NCBI GenBank assembly: GCA_031255495.1
Contig: JAIRSK010000046.1
Location: forward strand, 1-39,465
Reading direction: 5' to 3'
Length of the DNA stretch: 39,465 bases
Source: Endomicrobiellum devescovinae
Lineage (GTDB): Bacteria; Elusimicrobiota; Endomicrobiia; Endomicrobiales; Endomicrobiaceae
The notes beneath the pieces are model-generated. The model did no database searches, was not told the DNA's origin, and saw nothing but the letters and a program-made list of their open reading frames with translations. Shown here in pieces: positions 38,711-39,465 of this stretch. The first letter of the stretch is position 1. Each line of letters opens with the position of its first letter. Made by a program: the position numbers and the translations under genes.

Positions 38711-39465
38711 GTGTGTACAGCTAAAAGATTTGATAAAAGTTACGAGATAATTTCAAATAAAGAAGTTTGTAGAGGTTATTTTGAATTAGAAGTTAAAACA
38801 GGCAATGTTTTAAAACATTGCTCGCCGGGTCAATTTTTTATGATAGAAGTTCCCGGTGTTTTTTTACGCAGACCAATAAGCGTGCATTCTATAAAAAAAG
38901 ATACGTTAAGTTTTTTGTATAAAGTTGTAGGCAAAGGCACAATGATTCTTTCTGGTATTTCCTCAGGTGAAATACGTCTTTTAGGACCATTAGGCAAAGG
39001 TTATGATTTAGAAACTTACAAGGTTTTTAATCATGTCATTGTTGCTGGCGGTACCGGGATAGCATCGGTACATTTTCTTGCCATGAAATTAGACAAGAAA
39101 GGAATATTGTACTATGGTGCTCGCTCATCAAAGGATTTGTTGTGTCTTGATAAATTTAAGAAATTAGGTTGGAAAGTAGAAGTCTCAACGGAAGATGGTT
39201 CAAAAGGGTATAGAGGTTATATAACGGACGTATTAGAGAAGAATTTAAAATCTGACGACATAATATTTGCTTGTGGTCCCGCTCCAATGTTGAAAAAGGT
39301 TATGGAGATTGCCAAGCTTAAGAATGTAAAAGGTTTTGCATCATTGGAGGAAAAGATGGCATGCGGATTAGGTAATTGCCAAGGCTGTGCTGTAAAAGTG
39401 GATGGCAAAATAAAGATGACATGCAAAGACGGTCCTGTATTTAAAATAGAGCAAGTGGAATTATA
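38711..39465 (+). CDS. pyrK: Dihydroorotate dehydrogenase electron-transfer subunit PyrK (3' end cut)
   Basis: The frame is open to the window end, with 251 residues seen. An N-terminal FAD domain (about 1-100) has LRRPISVHS (52-60) and the GxG-type stretch KVVGKGTMIL; an NAD domain has VAGGTGIASVHFLAMKL (111-127) and FACGPAPML (187-195). The C-terminus carries the [2Fe-2S] Cys set C218, C223, C226 and C238 in MACGLGNCQGCAV...MTCKDG. PyrK passes electrons from class 1B PyrD to NAD+. The end must be near, since family members stop soon after the cluster. GTG 38711 has GAGGAT about 6 bases upstream; GTG 38713 is out of frame. The expected next gene is pyrD, beyond the window. Confidence 0.92.
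   Translation, partial: MCTAKRFDKSYEIISNKEVCRGYFELEVKTGNVLKHCSPGQFFMIEVPGVFLRRPISVHSIKKDTLSFLYKVVGKGTMILSGISSGEIRLLGPLGKGYDLETYKVFNHVIVAGGTGIASVHFLAMKLDKKGILYYGARSSKDLLCLDKFKKLGWKVEVSTEDGSKGYRGYITDVLEKNLKSDDIIFACGPAPMLKKVMEIAKLKNVKGFASLEEKMACGLGNCQGCAVKVDGKIKMTCKDGPVFKIEQVEL

Noticed and set aside
1..39465. CRISPR arrays, tRNA or rRNA genes, insertion sequences, prophage genes
   Set aside because: No spaced direct repeats, cloverleaf-like stretches, transposase or phage motifs were seen in the gaps or coding regions.

Overview
The window is A+T-rich, densely packed bacterial DNA. It reads as the chromosome of a diderm (LPS-bearing) bacterium. ADP-heptose, KDO, lipid A acyltransferase and Lpt genes, together with a C-terminal outer-membrane barrel ending in Phe, show an LPS outer membrane. 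A metal-type KDO8P synthase, HPr kinase with a mannose-type PTS, a GH57 glucanotransferase, a bactofilin/M23 pair and two LtaS-like enzymes fit a member of the Elusimicrobiota, perhaps an Endomicrobium-like gut organism. That assignment is inference from gene content and composition; no marker gene proves it.

Layout. (1) 3-521: 3' end of an outer-membrane barrel gene. (2) 555-7684: an envelope operon behind a good sigma70-type promoter: rfaD, heptose kinase, kdsB, kdsA, a 72-residue membrane protein, kdsC, an LpxL-type acyltransferase, lptC, lptA, lptB. Genes mostly overlap or abut. (3) 7720-18877: a second transcription unit with its own promoter: hpf, ptsN, hprK, rapZ, mannose-type IIA and IIB, a GH57 enzyme, IIC, IID, HPr, EI, then a Nudix hydrolase, a BI-1 family membrane protein and engB. 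This holds a full sugar PTS plus the kinase that would control it through HPr Ser46. (4) 18960-20738: a secreted repeat protein with a strong terminator, exonuclease III, and a decayed secreted-protein gene with two frameshifts and one stop. (5) 20979-24545 on the minus strand: an LtaS/MdoB-like enzyme, lemA and htpX. (6) 24739-26757: M23 peptidase, bactofilin and a SurA-N-like protein, closed by a strong terminator. (7) 26929-39465: purC, a double-domain purS, purL, purQ, a second LtaS-like gene, a small Cys/membrane protein, purD, purE, pyrR, pyrB, pyrC and pyrK, the last cut by the window end and absent from a simple closed-ORF list.

How it fits together: region 2 builds and exports LPS core and lipid A; region 3 imports a hexose by the PTS, gauges energy and carbon state (HprK, RapZ, PtsN) and can handle an internal alpha-glucan (GH57); region 6 is cell-wall shaping; region 7 makes nucleotides. 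No tRNA, rRNA, CRISPR array, insertion sequence or prophage gene was seen. The most interesting items are the GH57 gene embedded inside the PTS operon, the lack of rpoN in the otherwise classic lptB-hpf-ptsN context, the tandem PurS, the second LtaS-like gene inside the purine cluster next to a dRS3-like palindrome, and the decaying secreted-protein gene.
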